Assembly: GCA_946811695.1 (NCBI GenBank)
Contig: OX328132.1
Span: forward strand, 59,078,449 to 59,142,448
DNA length: 64,000 bases
Source of the DNA: Gonocerus acuteangulatus
Lineage: Eukaryota; Arthropoda; Insecta; Hemiptera; Coreidae
Direction of reading: 5' to 3'
The notes under the pieces were generated by a model. The model had not been told where the DNA came from, did no database searches, and saw only the letters and a program-made list of their open reading frames with translations. Made by a program: the position numbers and the translations under genes. The first letter of the stretch is position 1. Every line of letters starts with the position of its first letter. This document shows, in pieces, positions 20,867 through 29,324 of the stretch.

Positions 20867-22198
20867 ATGTCATCAATTGAGGTTAGCGAACAAAACATGA
20901 CCGTTATCGAGTCTACGTCAGCTCACGATTTTGAAAATGTTGCGACTGGAAGACGCAAGAGATTACGCAAAAGAACCAGCGACGTCCTAACACCTGACAA
21001 AACAAAAAAAGTCGTCTCCAAATAAGAATTCCTCGACACACCCTCGGACTTCGGAACACACCCAAGTGTGCCAGGACCTCGAGATCCCGTGAAACCTCCT
21101 AACATCTATCTCAGGAAAGTTACCGACTTCAAAAAACTCTGCAGCAGTCTGACTGAAATAGTTGGGGAAAAGAATTTCGAATGCCGAGCTAGATTTAACG
21201 ACATCGTTATAAAGCCATCTGACAGTGACTCCTACAGACAAATTATTCGGTACTTGGAAAGTAAGGAAGCAGACTTTCACTGCTACCAGTTACCCGAGGA
21301 CAAATCCTACAGGGTGGTTATTCGCAACCTCCACTATTCAACTCCACCGGCAGATATTATAGAAGAACTTTCAAAGAAAGGCTACTCCGTCAAGAGAGCC
21401 CACAATGTGCGGCATCCTGTCACGAAGGCGCAGTTACCACTTTTCTTCATAGATTTGGAAAAAAATGAAAAAAACAAGGAAATATTCCGGGAACAGTATT
21501 TACTCTACACAAAAATCAAAGTAGAGGAACCACGTCACCGAAGCGATGTAATACAGTGCCAAAACTGTCAGGAGTTCAATCACTCCCGCGCGTACTGCCA
21601 TCACTCATCAAAATGTGTCAAATGCGGCTCCTAACACTCCTCTAGAGACTGCCCCAAGCCACTTGACGTCCCACCGAGCTGCGCGAACTGCGGCGAGAAT
21701 CACACTGCCAGCTACAAAGGGTGTGAAGTATATAAAGCACTCAAAACCATAAGAATGCAACGGCAGAGAATGCAGCTCAGCCATCAAAAAGATGCCAAGA
21801 AACCATCACCACCCAGCGGACCATCCCACTTCCCCAGCCTTCAGCCCGTTCTAGCAGCACAAGAATCGTCCCATCGCCGGCCGAACGTCACCTACTCCTC
21901 CCTGCTAACCACGCTCGAGAAAAAGAAGCCGCCTGTCCCTAAATCAGCTCAGAAACCACATGAACCATCTTCCCTTCCTACCTCTTCTACTACTCCTCCG
22001 CAACCCCAAACCTTGCCTACCTTCCCATCTACTCCCGCCCCGTCTAAGCAAACCACACAGCACCAGGCTCAAGATCCAATGATCCTTTTCTCCTCTTTCC
22101 TAAATAAACTCGAAACCCTTCTTACTCCTTTAATTAACCTGATGACCACCCTTATAGCACACTTCCTTCCTAAATCCCAGAATGCAACACTTCCATAA
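20867..22198 (+). pseudogene. LINE ORF1 protein (Jockey-type Gag-like), two in-frame stops
   Basis: RNA-binding ORF1p. The frame opens with ATG at 20867, hits TAA at 21023-21025, continues through a basic, RNP-assembly region similar to the PRE_C2HC domain of Jockey ORF1 proteins (about 21250-21520), then three CCHC-type zinc knuckles. The knuckles run CQNCQEF-H----C, CVKCGS, and CANCGENH----C. A second TAA (21632-21634) falls inside the second knuckle. The frame remains open after it to 22196-22198, with a Pro/Ser/Thr-rich C-terminal region. Both stops are single codons in an otherwise open frame, so decay is recent. The end overlaps the start of ORF2 in another frame. Confidence 0.75.
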
Positions 22199-24875
22199 TA
22201 CCCATCTCTCAATTCTTTTATGGAATGCCAACGGACTCACAACAAGAAGACAAGAACTCACACTTTTACTAACTGACAAAAACATTGACATTGCACTTAT
22301 AACTGAAACACACCTGAAAGAATCCATGACATTCGGTGTCAAGGGTTACTCCTGTTATCGAACCGACCATCCATCTCTGGCGCAGCACGGGACTCTAATC
22401 CTAATCAAGAGCAACATCAAGCATCACCAAGAGTCCAGCATCGCATCAGTAAGCCTGCAGGTAACATCCATATCCCTTTCCCTTTCTCCCTTCGATATCA
22501 TACTATCTGCTGTGTATTGTTCTCCCAACCATACCATATACCATCCTGAATTCCAGTCAATATTCCAATCCTTTGGTCCTCGTTTCCTCACCGGGGGTGA
22601 TTTTAATGCGAAACACCCCATGTGGGGAAGCCTTTCAGCTAACTCCCGTGGCAGAATCCTTTTTGATATACTCAATTCCCAGAATTATCTCCCTATATCG
22701 CCAAACACACCAACATACTGGCCAACTGATCCATCCCGCAATCCTGACCTAGTCGATTTCTTCATCTCGTCTGGCTTGGGAGGCCTAGCGACATCTGTTG
22801 ATTCGCTCCTCGACCTATCGTCGGACCATTCTGCGATCCTTCTAACCCTCTTCTCATCCGCTGTACCCCGTCCTCTACAACCAACCCTTACACCCGGTCC
22901 TATCAACTGGCAATCATTTCAGCTCAACCTAGAGCGCTCCATAGACCTAACCGTTTCCCTAAAAACCCCCTCAGACCTAGACAAAGCCACTGAATCGTTT
23001 ACTAAAGCCATTCAGGACAGTGCCCGCAATTCATGCCGACCAAGGACAGGGTTACCTCCTTTACCCAAACTGCAACTTCCAACCCACATCCAAGAACTTC
23101 TTGCAGCCAAGCGTCGGGCCAGAGCTCTATGGCAAAGATCACGCTATCCCTCCGACAGAAACGCATACAACAGACTGACGCGACAACTAAAATCTTCCCT
23201 ATCTCAATTCCGTTCAGAATCCTTTAACGAATACCTTTCATCCCTCTCTACACAAGACTGTTCTTTGTGGACAGTCACTCGTAAAATCCTCAGGTTTCAC
23301 CTAATTCCTTCCCCTCTCAAACGCAGTGATGGGTCCTGGGCCAGAAGTGATGAAGAAAAGGCGCTCCTTCTCTCCACACACCTTACTTCAGTATTTTCCC
23401 CTAATCCTCAAATGAAACCCTCCCATGATGAAGATATCGTAGACTACCTGAATTCTCCTTTACCTTTGTCTTTCCCTCCCAAAGCTTTCCATCCGTCCGA
23501 AGTAAAATACATCATCAAACACCTCCCTAGGAAATCTCCCGGTTACGACCTCATCACCTCCACAATTCCCAAAAACCTCCCCCAGAAGGCCATTATATTC
23601 CTTACATACCTGTACAACTCGATCCTTAGAACAACCCATTTCCCGAACCCCTGGAAACACTCAGTTATTATTGTTATTCCCAAACCTTTTAAACCTCCCC
23701 ACTGCCCTTCTTCCTATCGACCAATCAGCCTTCTGCCGTTAATGTCCAAAATATTCGAAAAACTCCTTTACAAAAGAATCCTTCCTATCATAGAATCCTC
23801 GAAGAAAATCCCCAACCACCAATTTGGCTTCCGCTTCCAGCATTCCACCATACAACAGTGTTTACGAGTTGTAGACTCAATATCCTCCTCGCTTGAACGT
23901 AAGAGTTTTTGCACGAGTGCCTTTCTCGACGTTGCTCAAGAATTCGATCGGGTTTGGCACCCGGGATTACTTTACAAAGTAAAGCTTATACTTCCTCACA
24001 CCTATTTCCTTATCCTCAAATCCTACCTCTCAAACAGATCCTTTCAAGTTAAACAAGGTACAAGTCTTTCCCCTACATGCCCCATAAACGCTGGAGTCCC
24101 TCAAGGGAGTATTATTGGTCCTCTCCTTTTCCTCCTTTACACAGCTGATATTCCCACACACCCTGAAACCTTACTGACCACCTACGCAGATGATACTGCC
24201 ATCCTATCAACTTCCCCTGATCCCCCAGTAGCATCCCAACACCTGCAGGAACATCTTACGGATATTCAGCATTGGAGTGAAAGATGGAGAGTTAAAATCA
24301 ACCCTGAAAAATGTAAACAGGTTACATTCACTCTAAACCGGAGATCATGTCCTACAGTCTACCTCAAAAACACTCCACTACCAGTATCCAGCGAGGTTCG
24401 ATATCTAGGATTATACCTTGACAGCCGACTGACATGGAACCCTCACACGAGACTGAAAAGACAAGAACTGAACAAACGATACGGACTACTTAGACGACTC
24501 CTTGGACCCTCATCTAAATTATCAATACAGAACAAACTAACGATATACAAAACAATCATTCGACCAATATGGACATACGGACTTGAACTCTGGGGATCTG
24601 CAAAACCATCCAACATCAACAGAATACAGGCATTCCAGTCAAAAGTCCTCCGTAAAATTGTAAATGCCCCTTTTTATGTATCCAACAAAACCCTACACAA
24701 TGACCTGAACATCCCATTTGTGCTTGACCTCGTTAAAACCCGTTTCCAAACGTTCCACTCCAAATTGTCTCACCATCCTAATCCTGAAGGTCAATCCTTA
24801 TCATCCCAATCCCATCCAGACAATCCCCCCAGGCGGCTAAAGAGACAGTGGCCCCGAGACAATTTACTTGCCTGA
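22182..24875 (+). CDS. LINE ORF2 protein: AP endonuclease and reverse transcriptase
   Basis: 897-residue polyprotein for target-primed reverse transcription. The N-terminal AP-like endonuclease shows N15 (LLWNANGL), E42 (ITETHLK), GGDFNAKH with D140 and N142, NPDLVDFF with D190, and SSDH (D215, H216). The reverse transcriptase spans about residues 490-760: YRPISLLPLMSKIFEKLL near 512, HQFGF near 546, the motif A aspartate D583 in FLD with FDRVWH, GVPQGSIIGPLLF from 638, and the catalytic YADD at 668-671. No RNase H domain is evident, as in Jockey-group elements. The start lies 17 bases before the ORF1 stop, suggesting translational coupling. All key residues are present and the frame is unbroken. 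Confidence 0.9.
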   Translation: MQHFHNTHLSILLWNANGLTTRRQELTLLLTDKNIDIALITETHLKESMTFGVKGYSCYRTDHPSLAQHGTLILIKSNIKHHQESSIASVSLQVTSISLSLSPFDIILSAVYCSPNHTIYHPEFQSIFQSFGPRFLTGGDFNAKHPMWGSLSANSRGRILFDILNSQNYLPISPNTPTYWPTDPSRNPDLVDFFISSGLGGLATSVDSLLDLSSDHSAILLTLFSSAVPRPLQPTLTPGPINWQSFQLNLERSIDLTVSLKTPSDLDKATESFTKAIQDSARNSCRPRTGLPPLPKLQLPTHIQELLAAKRRARALWQRSRYPSDRNAYNRLTRQLKSSLSQFRSESFNEYLSSLSTQDCSLWTVTRKILRFHLIPSPLKRSDGSWARSDEEKALLLSTHLTSVFSPNPQMKPSHDEDIVDYLNSPLPLSFPPKAFHPSEVKYIIKHLPRKSPGYDLITSTIPKNLPQKAIIFLTYLYNSILRTTHFPNPWKHSVIIVIPKPFKPPHCPSSYRPISLLPLMSKIFEKLLYKRILPIIESSKKIPNHQFGFRFQHSTIQQCLRVVDSISSSLERKSFCTSAFLDVAQEFDRVWHPGLLYKVKLILPHTYFLILKSYLSNRSFQVKQGTSLSPTCPINAGVPQGSIIGPLLFLLYTADIPTHPETLLTTYADDTAILSTSPDPPVASQHLQEHLTDIQHWSERWRVKINPEKCKQVTFTLNRRSCPTVYLKNTPLPVSSEVRYLGLYLDSRLTWNPHTRLKRQELNKRYGLLRRLLGPSSKLSIQNKLTIYKTIIRPIWTYGLELWGSAKPSNINRIQAFQSKVLRKIVNAPFYVSNKTLHNDLNIPFVLDLVKTRFQTFHSKLSHHPNPEGQSLSSQSHPDNPPRRLKRQWPRDNLLA

Positions 24876-25072
24876 TCCCTCTGGATTCATTGAAATACTT
24901 AGTTAAATAACTAGGAAGTGCTAACAATGGTTGGCTTCTTCCAAATTTTGTACTTATTTTATTTTATTTTTTATTTTTTTCCGTTTTGATCATATAAAGT
25001 ACATATCAATATCTGTATCAACACACTTGATCATTGTACATTTTATTTTTTGTACAGATTTCAAATAAATAA

Positions 25073-25076
<4 letters not shown>

Positions 25077-25127
<51 letters not shown>
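25077..25127 (+). repeat. LINE poly(A) tail
   Basis: About 50 consecutive A residues preceded by AATAAATAAATA. The length points to a fairly young insertion. Confidence 0.9.
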
Positions 25128-25129
<2 letters not shown>

Positions 25130-25137
25130 AGCTTATC

Positions 25138-25599
25138 GGCATATTAGTCATATTCATATAGAGATATCACTTCAAATAATCGGCCCATTGGAGACAAAAA
25201 AAAAATACGCATACTAGTTCAAAGTGGACGGAGCATTGTGAAACCACTTCTTGACCAATACATCAATGTAAACATGGTAGAGTGTGTAATTCACCTTTAA
25301 GCTCTACTTCATCCAATGAGGTTGTATAATTAACTTTTCTTTTTTTTTCTTTTTTTTTTTTTTTTTTTTTCTTTTTTCTCACCCTCAAAACCTGTGTTGA
25401 ACGGGATCCGGAATAATCAAAGCCCATATAATTTATTTTTTTATTTGTTTCCTCCTTACAGTAACCCTGCAAGAAGGGAGTTTATTTTTGTCTTCAATAA
25501 TCAGCATACCACTTGCATTTGCATATTAACATATTTTTTTTTTAAACATATTATTAGCTTAAGTTAAATTTAAAAGTGCCCAGATAATTTAGGTTCTGG

Positions 25600-25607
<8 letters not shown>
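25138..25607. other. Unannotated DNA
   Basis: Right flank of the LINE, with a T-rich tract at 25340-25378. No supported feature. Confidence 0.35.
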
Positions 25608-25665
<58 letters not shown>

Positions 25666-25769
25666 CACTTTTTCTTGTCTCTTTTTCTGGCAGGGGGTCA
25701 GATCCCCTGCCAGAAAAAGAAACAAGAAAAAGTGGAAAATATATATCGGGTCATCATTCGCAAGAATTA

Positions 25770-25838
<69 letters not shown>
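25608..25838. repeat. Hairpin with 32-bp arms between two (TA)n tracts
   Basis: TA tracts at about 25608-25663 and 25771-25837 flank a hairpin: arms 25665-25696 (starting CCACTTTTTCTTGTCTC) and 25704-25735 with one G:A difference (tolerated as G-U in RNA), loop of 7 bases. The word CCCCTGCCAGAAAAAGAAA of the right arm recurs once after the gap, at 33597-33615, as a half element. Confidence 0.8.
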
Positions 25839-25839
<1 letters not shown>

Positions 25840-26555
25840 TTATTTTTAAGCATCTCCAGTGATACTTCATTCGCTTATATCGTTATAATCGCATTCTCCT
25901 TGCTTGACTTGTGTCTATGATTTATTTATATGTTGGATTATTTTCAATTTTAGCGATAATCTTGTTATAAAAAAATAACATATATAAAAATCATGGAACC
26001 AAGTGTTTGAAGAGCATTATAAACATAACGCTATGTTTGTACAATACAAGGTGCCGCTCAACAGAACAAATTATTTTCATCGGACCCCAATATACTAGTG
26101 AGGCTGTTTCGAAATGGCCTAATAAATGGTCAACCTTTTGGTAATATTTGGTTTTGCAATGTTGCTGCAGATCCTGGAACGTTTTGTCCTTCATCAAACA
26201 AAATAATGATTTTGATGATGGCCCAGAAAAATTAATGCCAGTGACAAAATATGAACGAGTGTAAAGGATGTAAATTGTCCATAAATAAATTATTTCTTAA
26301 ATTAATTTATATAAAGAAGTATATAAAAACAAAGAACGTGTCATTGAAATGTGCTCCATGTGGCCGCAATTTATATTTCACCAGAATTAACTACGTTCCT
26401 GGTCATTCGCCGTTGTTTTTTGTTCATACATTGGTGGGAATTTACTTGAATGCTCTTTTCTTCTTAATGACATTTTTAATGATCATGTACGCCATTCAAA
26501 TGAGAAATGCAACATCCGGCCATTACTGTCACGTGTACGAAGAACAGCGGACAAC
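25839..26555. other. Unannotated AT-rich DNA
   Basis: A 116-codon plus-strand frame (26251-26601) runs into a SINE-B tail and has no recognised domain, so it is not called as a gene. Confidence 0.35.
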
Positions 26556-26617
26556 AGACAGGGCCCACGGCGCTAATGGCCGAGATGTCGATGCGCCGTA
26601 AAATAAAATAAAAAACT
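26556..26617 (+). repeat. SINE-B 3' end fragment
   Basis: ACGGCGCTAATGGCCGAGAT then GTCGATGCGCCGTAAAATAA matches the SINE-B end, followed by an A-rich tail. The head is missing. Confidence 0.65.
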
Positions 26618-26984
26618 GTCAGTCCAAAATGTCGCTACACATTTCCCTATCAGATAGTCGGCATCGCAGAAATTCTTATAAAATTATTAGATATTATTAA
26701 ATTCTACCGACTTTTGCTTACTCTTGTTACTGTACTGCATTTAACCGAGGTGATGCAATGATTGCAGGTTTGGATGTTAAATGTTGCTTGGGGGTACTTT
26801 GGTAATAGGGAAATATTTTTCGAATCACATTAAAAAATTGGTGAACTCCACCAAAGTTGTGTTTGCCTTGGCTCTAAATGCACATTCAAAGAGACTCTAG
26901 GAGTGAAGTATAAATTGCATTGGAGAATCTTATTGAGGAGATAGATAAGGCCCACGAACGAGGATAGAAGTGACAAATAGATAG

Positions 26985-27300
26985 ATTGACCACAAATGAT
27001 CTGCGTTGGCCGCACGCCACCATTCCCCCTCACAACTATCAACGTTCGCGTGGGACGCATACCACTATTCCCACTAACAATCATCTGCGATGCTAGTGGC
27101 GCCCACCACAATTCCGCCTTACAGCCATCAACGATCGCTCGGGACACAAAAATATTTTTGCCATAGTTATCGTTAGCACCGCGGAACATCAAGCCCCCTC
27201 AAAACCATAAACGCTGTTGTGCGACACACACAACTTACCCTAACAACGGTCTTCGATACTAGGGACGCCAGCCACAATTCCGCCATTCTGCCATGTCAGA
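26985..27300. repeat. Degenerate tandem repeat, about 55-65 bp period
   Basis: Recurring words CCACAATTCCGCC / CCACCATTCCCCC, ACAACTATCAACG / ACAGCCATCAACG / AAAACCATAAACG and GGGACGC / GGGACAC in the same order several times. Strongly diverged. A short 11-bp inverted repeat (GTTGATAACCA) follows at 27311-27345. Confidence 0.5.
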
Positions 27301-27409
27301 TCGCCATTCATAATGTTGATAACCATTCATCTCATGGTTATCAACAATATCAAGTGGTGGTAATACTGTATTACGCCTGACTCATGCTAGACAACGTGAC
27401 GAAAGGAAA

Positions 27410-27450
27410 GCCCCTGAAGAGGTGCGACCAAAGCACGAAATATGTCGGGC
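27410..27450 (+). ncRNA. Hammerhead-ribozyme-like motif H1
   Basis: Stem I GCCC (27410-27413), core CTGAAGA (27414-27420), one extra G, stem II GTGC/GCAC with a 7-nt loop, core GAAA (27437-27440), TAT, cleavage-type triplet GTC (27444-27446), stem I GGGC (27447-27450). Stem II sequence, loop and stem I differ from H2/H3, yet the order and every conserved base are kept. It sits 36 bp upstream of the LTR element, probably by chance. Activity is not shown. Confidence 0.5.
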
Positions 27451-27485
27451 AAAAAGTAGTAAATGTGAACGAATGTTGCACTGCT

Positions 27486-29144
27486 TGTGACGTGGCGCCC
27501 TGCGGGGAGTGAGAACCTGCTTTCTCTACCTCTTTGGACTGATAACGTTTCACGTTTTATATTTTATTTGGAATTCGCACCACTTGTAAATGTTTACTAT
27601 CCACAAAAGATAGTCAATTTTCTTCTCCATTTTGGATGTAACAGTTTCGTATATAATTTAAGATTTTTATTCTTCTGTTTTTTTTCCCCGTGGTCGGTAG
27701 GCCTTGGAGGAGTGGCGTCGGTTCTAAGGGAGTCTGTGAGAAAATGGCGTAGAAGCAGGTGCTAAGGGAAAAAAGTTATTCTTTGCAAATATGAGGTTTC
27801 CAGCTTTTAAGGAGGGACTGAGGCGTCCTTTTTGTTAACAATGAAAATGAAGACACAGTAGCACGAAGAGGCGGCATTTGTCTTCTCGGTTTATCGTTTT
27901 GGCCGAACATGTGATTGGAACTCCATGTGGTAGGCTTCTAGAGCATATTGTGGGACATATGAGTGAGTAACCCATCCATTTTATCTTCTACTGGATACCA
28001 GTCTCCACGTTTCATTTATCTCCAGGCCTCATTTAAACTTTTTTTTTCCCTTTTGCCGTTCAAGTACTGCCATGAGTGCAAGTAACTATATTATTCAATA
28101 CTTGGATAATATTGATTCTTCTTGTGATATTTTTATGTATATATACATATATATATTTATGCTTTTATTTAGAGTCTAATTTTGTTCTTCCCAGATTACT
28201 GATAGTATCTGGTGTATATACATGTGTGGTTATCTATCGATACCTTTTGCTATATTATTCAATACTTGGATAATATTGATTCTTCTTGTGATATTTTTAT
28301 ATATATATATATCTATTTATGCTTTTATTTAGAGTCTAATTTTGTTCTTCCCAGATTACTGATAGTATCTGGTGTATATACATGTGTGGTTATCTATCGA
28401 TACCTTTTGCTATATTATTCAATACTTGGATAATATTGATTCTTCTTGTGATATTTTTATGTATATATATATATATATATATCTATGCTTTTATTTAGAG
28501 TCTAATTTTGTTCTTCCCAGATTACTGATAGTATCTGGTGTATATACATGTTTGGTTATCTATCGATACCTTTTGCTATATTATTCAATACTTGGATAAT
28601 ATTGATTCTTCTTGTGATATTTTTATGTATATATATATATATATATATATATTTATGCTTTTATTTAGAGTCTAATTTTGTTCTTCCCAGATTACTGATA
28701 GTATCTGGGGTATATACATGTGTGTTTATCTATCGATACCTTTTGCTATATTGTTCAGTATTGGAATGATATTAGTTCTTCTTGTGATATTTAGAGTATA
28801 TATGTATTCATGCTTACCCTTTATTTGGGCATTTATTTATTTATTTATTTTTTTTGGTATTCATAGATATTTATAATATTTAAGGTATATATATGTGTGT
28901 ACATGTATTTGTTGTCTTACTGGGAACATTTTGTACTTTATTTCAATATAGTTACCAGCTCTGGAGTATCTTGTTGTTTTCTTTTTTTTTTATTTGGATC
29001 ACCTGGGTTTCTACCTAATTGAACCTGGCTATCCGTTGTCTATCCGGATAAATTGTACCACCCCAGGTGTGGGTAAGTGAGTCTCGCTTTAAACTGTTTT
29101 TCTTTTGTTTTAATATTCTTTCAAATCAAATTTATTTCGGTACA
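27486..29144 (+). repeat. 5' LTR (1659 bp, TG...CA)
   Basis: Begins TGTGACGTGGCGCCCTGCGG and ends ATTTCGGTACA, six bases before the primer-binding-type site. It aligns without indels to the 3' LTR; I see one substitution (near 28048, in a T/C run) over the 1455 shared bases. It contains an internal tandem repeat (28085-28790). LTRs normally carry the promoter and polyadenylation signals, but I did not identify a specific start site. Confidence 0.85.
28085..28790 (+). repeat. LTR-internal tandem repeat, ~156-176 bp, about 4.5 units
   Basis: Units of TTATTCAATACTTGGATAAT, ATTGATTCTTCTTGTGATAT, a (TA)n of differing length, TGCTTTTATTTAGAGTCTAA, TTTTGTTCTTCCCAGATTAC and TGATAGTATCTGG. Unit anchors at about 28091, 28256, 28416, 28588 and a diverged last one at 28752. 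The same array with the same TA lengths occurs in the 3' LTR at 32526-33231. Confidence 0.9.
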
Positions 29145-29150
29145 ATTTAA

Positions 29151-29169
29151 TGGCGCCCGAACATTGGAC
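29151..29169 (+). promoter_or_regulatory. Primer-binding-type site (tRNA-Lys-like)
   Basis: TGGCGCCCGAACATTGGAC starts six bases after the LTR. The first 13 bases agree with the site complementary to the 3' end of tRNA-Lys(UUU) as I remember it, then diverge. It would prime minus-strand DNA synthesis. Primer identity is an inference. Confidence 0.65.
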
Positions 29170-29324
29170 TTTTGGTTCTACTTTTATTTGGTAATTTAGC
29201 TTCTTATGTTACATAGATTTTTATATTCGCTCTTCTTTGTCTAATATCTTTCTTACCCTAGTAGTGGTTAGTTCCTATTTTTTTTCTATACTTATTTAGT
29301 CTCGTTTCTTGTATAATTGTCATC

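Larger units (their letters stand above)
20379..25127 (+). mobile_element. Jockey-clade LINE, copy 1, nearly full length (~4.75 kb)
   Basis: Non-LTR retrotransposon with 5' UTR (about 490 bp), ORF1, ORF2 overlapping by 17 bases, a short 3' UTR with AATAAATAAA, and poly(A) at 25077-25127. It is flanked by a candidate 11-bp duplication ACCAGCTTATC (20368-20378 and 25127-25137). The proposed first bases CAGTAGTGTC resemble the CAGT start common in this group, though an alternative left duplication at 20304 cannot be excluded. ORF2 is intact but ORF1 has two stop codons, so it could move only with help. A truncated relative lies at 44338-47369. Confidence 0.85.
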
